Origin: Ornithinimicrobium pratense
GTDB lineage: Bacteria; Actinomycetota; Actinomycetes; Actinomycetales; Dermatophilaceae
Length of the DNA stretch: 64,000 nucleotides
Reading direction: 5' to 3'
Assembly (NCBI RefSeq): GCF_008843165.1
Contig: NZ_CP044427.1
Coordinates: 3,348,001 to 3,412,000, forward strand
The position numbers were made by a program, and so were the translations under genes. Of the stretch, positions 60,520 to 64,000 are shown piece by piece. The first letter of the stretch is position 1; each line of letters starts with the position of its first letter. The notes below the pieces were generated by a model. It did no database searches. It saw only the letters and a program-made list of their open reading frames with translations, and was not told the DNA's origin.

Positions 60520-61209
60520 TCAGCGCTGCGCGGCGGCGTCCAGCGCCTCGGCGATGGGGGTCGGCCCGTTGACGAACTCGATCATCACGCCGCCCAGGTC
60601 GTCGCGCTCGACCACGGCCGCCAGGACGCGCGCCACGTCGGCACGGGAGACCTGTGACTCCCCGACCACCGAGGGGTCGCGGTCGGTGTCGTCCGGGCCG
60701 TAGCCGACGACCAGCAGGTGCCCGGTCGGGGCCTCCAGGGACAGCGCCCCGGGCGCGACGATCGTCCACGCGAGATCGGTGCCGCGCAGGTGCTCGTCAG
60801 CGGCCGCCTTGGCCTCGGCATAGGCGAAGAAGGGGTTGTCCTCCGGCACACCGTGGTCGGTGGTCGCGCCGAGGTAGGAGACGATCAGGTAGCGCGCGAC
60901 CCCGGCCGCCGACGCGGCGTCCATGGTCCGGATAGCCGCGTCGCGGTCGACCGCGAAGGTGCGCTCTGGATCCCCACCGCCCGCGCCGGCCGACCAGAGG
61001 ACCACGTCGTGACCGCGCAGCAGCTCGGTCAGCTCCTCCGTCGACAGCGACTGCACGTCGGCCACCACGGGGGTGGCCCCGAGCTCGGCGATGTCAGCCT
61101 GCTGGTCCGGGTTGCGGATGATCGCATCGACCTCGTGGCCTGCCCGGCTCAACAGCGGGTGCAGCTCAAGGGCGATCTTGCCGTGTCCTCCGATAATGGC
61201 GATACGCAT
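60520..61209 (-). CDS. NAD(P)-binding atypical SDR (NmrA/YwnB-like)
   Basis: A 229-residue Rossmann protein. MRIAIIGGHGKIALELHPLLSRAGHEVDAIIRNPDQ is the dinucleotide-binding start (GxxGxI), WSAGAGGG and YLIVSYLGA follow, and Y-xxx-K appears as YAEAKAAADEHLRG. Related proteins act as NADPH sensors or epimerase-like enzymes. ATG 61209. It is convergent with rimK and upstream of no gene it overlaps. Confidence 0.85.
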   Translation of the reverse strand: MRIAIIGGHGKIALELHPLLSRAGHEVDAIIRNPDQQADIAELGATPVVADVQSLSTEELTELLRGHDVVLWSAGAGGGDPERTFAVDRDAAIRTMDAASAAGVARYLIVSYLGATTDHGVPEDNPFFAYAEAKAAADEHLRGTDLAWTIVAPGALSLEAPTGHLLVVGYGPDDTDRDPSVVGESQVSRADVARVLAAVVERDDLGGVMIEFVNGPTPIAEALDAAAQR

Positions 61210-61375
61210 ATCAGGTCAGCGCACCGCGCGCCCTCGATGTTCCCGCGGGTGCGTGAGGACCCAAATGATGGCCTGTCCTCGACAGGTGGGCGCAGGGCAG
61301 CGGGACGAGGCGAAACTCCGGCGGATCATCGAGGGGTCGGCCGTCACCGTGCGGGTGGCTGACCGCCAGCCGGTC

Positions 61376-61666
61376 TCAGCTGGCCTTCCCGGCTTCCTCG
61401 CTGCGGTAGATCGCTTCCCGCTCGTCCTCGGTCAGCCCGCCCCACACGCCGTAGGGCTCGCGAACGCGCAAGGCGTGCGCGCGGCAGGTGTCCAGGACCG
61501 GACAAGTGCCGCAGACCGCCTTGGCCCGCTGGACGCGGCGCTCCCGCGAGGGGCCGCGCTCCCCTTCGGGGTGGAAAAAGATGTCGGGGCTGGCGTCGCG
61601 GCAGGCACCATTCTGCTGCCATTCCCACACCTCGACCATCGGCTCCAAGGCCTCAGACTGGGTCAT
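61376..61666 (-). CDS. WhiB-family iron-sulphur transcriptional regulator (WhiB3/WhiD-like)
   Basis: A 96-residue WhiB protein. The four cluster cysteines are C22, C52, C55 and C61 (GACRD and CGTCPVLDTC), followed by the G(V/I)WGG turn in EPYGVWGGLTEDER. FFHPEGERGPSRERRVQRAKAVC is close to the WhiB3/WhiD group. ATG 61666 chosen over a TTG two codons upstream because AAGGAGGTGG lies at ideal distance. WhiB proteins bind sigma factor region 4 and sense redox or nitric oxide. Confidence 0.93.
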   Translation of the reverse strand: MTQSEALEPMVEVWEWQQNGACRDASPDIFFHPEGERGPSRERRVQRAKAVCGTCPVLDTCRAHALRVREPYGVWGGLTEDEREAIYRSEEAGKAS

Positions 61667-61743
61667 CGTCAACCACCTCCTTCACGCACTCAACCCCAGA
61701 ACTGTGCCGAAGGTTACCGATCTGGCCAAAACCAGAGTAAAGA

Positions 61744-63294
61744 TCACCCCTGAGGGTGCAAAACGGGGCTGGCCAGGGCAGTCCTACCCGGCACGGGGCC
61801 GGGCCGGCGGCCGCTCAAGGTCCGGTCCAGGTCGAGCCTGCGCACGGCGAACGCGTCGGTGAGATAGCTCTGCCGCATCCGCCACGGGTCCCGGTCACCC
61901 TGGCTGGGCAGCAGGCCCTCGGCCCGGCGCAGGTAGCCGGCGTCCAGGCCCATGAGCCTGCGCCGGTCCACCCCGGGCTCGTCCGCGGGGGCGACGACGG
62001 CATACCCCCGCTGCTGCATCCAGGAGAGCACCCGTGCGACCAGGCGCGCGGTGAGGTCCGCCCGCAGGGTCCAGGAGGCGTTGACGTAGCCGACCGTGAA
62101 GGCGAAGTTGGGCAGGCCGGTGATCATGGCGCCGGCCCAGACCAGCTGCTCGCCCAGCTGCACCGGTATGCCGTCCACCTGCGGCTCGATCCCGCCCGCT
62201 ACCTGGACGCGCAGGCCGGTGGCGGTGACCACGACGTCGGCGGGCATGACCTCCCCGGTGCTCAGCCGCACGCCCCCCGGGACGACCCGGTCGATGGTGC
62301 CGGTGACGATCCGCGCCCGGCCGCTGCGCAGGGCGGCGAAGAAGTCGCCGTCGGGCGCGGCGCAGAGCCGCTGGTCCCAGGGTGCGTAGGGCGGGGTCAG
62401 GTGGGCATCCACGTAGTCCCGCGCGGCGTCGTCACCGCCCAGGGCCTGGACCGCCCGGCCGGTCAGCACCCGGCTGGCCAACCCCGGTGCGCCCCGCATC
62501 GCTGCCCACAGCGCGGACCCGATCAGCACGTTCTTGGCCCGCGCGGCCCGGTGGGCCGGCCCCGGGGGCAGTAGCTGGCGGGCTCGGTCGGCGAACCGGT
62601 CGCGGGAGGGGATCGAGCCGACCCACGTGGGGGTGCGCTGGAGCATCGTCACCTGCGTCGCGGCCTGGCCGTCCTCGCCCGGCCCGGCCAGTGCCGGGAC
62701 CAGGGTGACCGCCGTCGCTCCGGAGCCGATCACCACGACGTGGCGCCCGTCGTAGTCGAGATCCTCCGGCCAGAACTGCGGGTGCACCACGTGGCCGGAG
62801 AAGTCCTCCAGCCCGGGGATCTGCGCGTCGTGCGGGTCGTCGTAGGAGTAGTAGCCGGTGCAGACGTGCAGAAACCGGCAGGTCCGCTCCTGGCGGCCGT
62901 CAGGGGTCTCGACGGTGAGCGTCCAACGGGCGGCTGCGTTGTCGAAGGAGGCCCCGATCACCTTGTGCCGAAGCCGGATCCTCCGGTCGATGCCGTGCTC
63001 GGCGGCGGTCCGCCGCAGGTAGTCGAGGATCTGTGACCCAGAGCCGATCGCCTCCTGCTCGCGCCAGGGGGCGAACGGGTAGGCAAGGGTGAACATGTCG
63101 GAGTCGGACCGCACGCCGGGGTAGCGGAAAAGGCTCCACGTGCCGCCCAGGTCGTCCTGGGCCTCGAGGACCTCCAGCCGCAGGTGCGGCAGCGCCGTCA
63201 GCAGTCGGTGCGCGGCCCCGATCCCGGACAACCCGGCGCCCACGACCACGACGTCGGCGTCCACCGGCGCGCCGAGGTCGGCCAGCGCGGTCAT
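61744..63294 (-). CDS. Flavin-containing (Baeyer-Villiger-type) monooxygenase
   Basis: A 516-residue NADPH/FAD monooxygenase of the EthA/BVMO type. FAD motif VVVVGAGLSGIG at 15-26, the Baeyer-Villiger fingerprint FSGHVVHPQFWP at 165-176 (FxGxxxHxxxWP), and NADPH motif VVVIGSGATAVTL. LFRYPGVRSDSDMFTLAYPF is the usual EthA-like text. It inserts oxygen into ketones to give esters or lactones. ATG 63294 overlaps the esterase stop by four bases, so the two are co-translated. Confidence 0.9.
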   Translation of the reverse strand: MTALADLGAPVDADVVVVGAGLSGIGAAHRLLTALPHLRLEVLEAQDDLGGTWSLFRYPGVRSDSDMFTLAYPFAPWREQEAIGSGSQILDYLRRTAAEHGIDRRIRLRHKVIGASFDNAAARWTLTVETPDGRQERTCRFLHVCTGYYSYDDPHDAQIPGLEDFSGHVVHPQFWPEDLDYDGRHVVVIGSGATAVTLVPALAGPGEDGQAATQVTMLQRTPTWVGSIPSRDRFADRARQLLPPGPAHRAARAKNVLIGSALWAAMRGAPGLASRVLTGRAVQALGGDDAARDYVDAHLTPPYAPWDQRLCAAPDGDFFAALRSGRARIVTGTIDRVVPGGVRLSTGEVMPADVVVTATGLRVQVAGGIEPQVDGIPVQLGEQLVWAGAMITGLPNFAFTVGYVNASWTLRADLTARLVARVLSWMQQRGYAVVAPADEPGVDRRRLMGLDAGYLRRAEGLLPSQGDRDPWRMRQSYLTDAFAVRRLDLDRTLSGRRPGPVPGRTALASPVLHPQG

Positions 63295-64000
63295 CCGCGC
63301 AACGACGCAGTCACGCCGGCCAGAAGGACGCCGCGGTCACGGCGACCCTCAGGGGTGGGCAGGAGCACGTGCACGTGCGGAGAGCCCTTCGCCGCGTGGA
63401 CGGTGATGTCCGTGCCGGCCTCCTGGCACCGGCGCTGCAGAACCGCGACGTCGGGCCAGCAGATGTCCCGGGTGCCGGAGTAGACGTGGATCGGGGGCAG
63501 GCCGGAGAGGTCGGCGAAGAGCGGGCTGACCCGCGGGTCCTGCAGGTCGCGGTCGCCGGCCCAGGCCTCCATCAGCGGCGCGGTGCCGGCCCGCGAGAGC
63601 CACGGGTCGGAGGGCTCCACCTCGGCGATGCCGGGGTTGGACTGGCTGAGGTCCAGGGCGGGGCTGATCAGGGTCACCCCCACGAGCCTTGGGTCGCCGC
63701 GCAGGTGCTGGGCGGCCAGCAGCGCGATCGCGCCGCCGGCGGAGTCGCCGGCGAGGTGAATGCGCACGACCGCCCGGTCGCCGCCGTCCCGGTGTCCGTC
63801 ACCGTCCCGGCCGGTGACCTGCTCCACCACCGCGTCGACGAGAGCGAAGATCTCCTCCCCCGTGTGCTGCGGCGCCCGGCCGTAGTGCGGCACGTACACC
63901 GGCGCACCCGTGGCGTCGGCCAGGTCGCCGACCAGGTCCCAGTGCTGGCGGGCGATGCCGTGCACGAAAGCGCCGCCGTGGAAGTAGACCACCGCGGTCC
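63291..64000 (-). CDS. Alpha/beta hydrolase (HSL-type esterase), N-terminus cut by window end
   Basis: At least 236 codons of a hormone-sensitive-lipase-type esterase; the reading frame stays open past base 64000. YFHGGAF is the oxyanion HGG motif and LAGDSAGGAIALL holds the catalytic Ser. The Asp lies in SGTRDICWPD and the His in SPHVHVL. It is first in an operon with the Baeyer-Villiger monooxygenase. Ketone to ester to alcohol plus acid is the natural joint reaction; the substrate is unknown. Confidence 0.88.
   Translation of the reverse strand, partial: TAVVYFHGGAFVHGIARQHWDLVGDLADATGAPVYVPHYGRAPQHTGEEIFALVDAVVEQVTGRDGDGHRDGGDRAVVRIHLAGDSAGGAIALLAAQHLRGDPRLVGVTLISPALDLSQSNPGIAEVEPSDPWLSRAGTAPLMEAWAGDRDLQDPRVSPLFADLSGLPPIHVYSGTRDICWPDVAVLQRRCQEAGTDITVHAAKGSPHVHVLLPTPEGRRDRGVLLAGVTASLRG

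Overview
The window is GC-rich, densely coded chromosomal DNA of an actinomycete. A WhiB regulator, a short HU protein, a CE1758/CE1759-type flavin pair, many GTG starts and 4-base ATGA/GTGA gene overlaps all fit Actinobacteria. An Intrasporangiaceae/Ornithinimicrobium-like organism is my best guess, but that is inference. No tRNA, rRNA, transposase, phage gene or CRISPR array was seen.

Layout. 1-6855: housekeeping and hypothetical genes (catalase N-terminus, two paralogous LiaF-like beta-repeat proteins around an aldo/keto reductase, a MalY-type aminotransferase, a DUF3072 protein, saccharopine dehydrogenase, a LysR regulator). 6911-27916: a large catabolic island built around a two-domain 2-aminobenzoyl-CoA monooxygenase/reductase (13610-15988). 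It is coupled in one operon to two acyl-CoA synthetases and a B12-dependent acyl-CoA mutase large subunit. Around it lie thiolase, two SDRs, a thioesterase, a 2-aminobenzoate-CoA ligase (with an apparent 1-base frameshift), a PaaX-family regulator, a five-gene branched-chain-type ABC importer, a RidA-like protein and a BadI/MenB-like hydrolase. The simplest reading is aerobic CoA-dependent anthranilate (or salicylate-like) catabolism. Three divergent promoter regions in the island share one 12-bp palindrome and one promoter layout, probably the PaaX-type regulator's sites.

28019-47889: phosphatase and NAD(P)H-hydrate dehydratase genes, a 1766-residue secreted subtilisin with cell-wall-binding repeats, two paralogous membrane-anchored metzincin-like proteases, a flavin reductase/LLM pair behind a perfect palindrome, a CPBP protease, SDR, a CDF metal exporter behind a CsoR-like palindrome, HEAT protein, AEC transporter, AAA ATPase, a DNA polymerase I-like protein and a GDSL hydrolase.

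48018-57750: HU gene, then a cobalamin riboswitch in front of a continuous nine-gene B12 uptake and salvage operon (btuF-C-D, cobQ, cbiZ, cobD, cobU, cobT, cobS). This supplies the cofactor that the acyl-CoA mutase of the catabolic island would need.

57505-64000: an AstE-like desuccinylase whose reading frame runs 246 bp antisense into cobS, a RimB-like protease, a RimK-like ATP-grasp ligase fused to a TrkA-C domain, an NAD(P)-binding protein, WhiB, and a Baeyer-Villiger monooxygenase/esterase pair cut by the window end.
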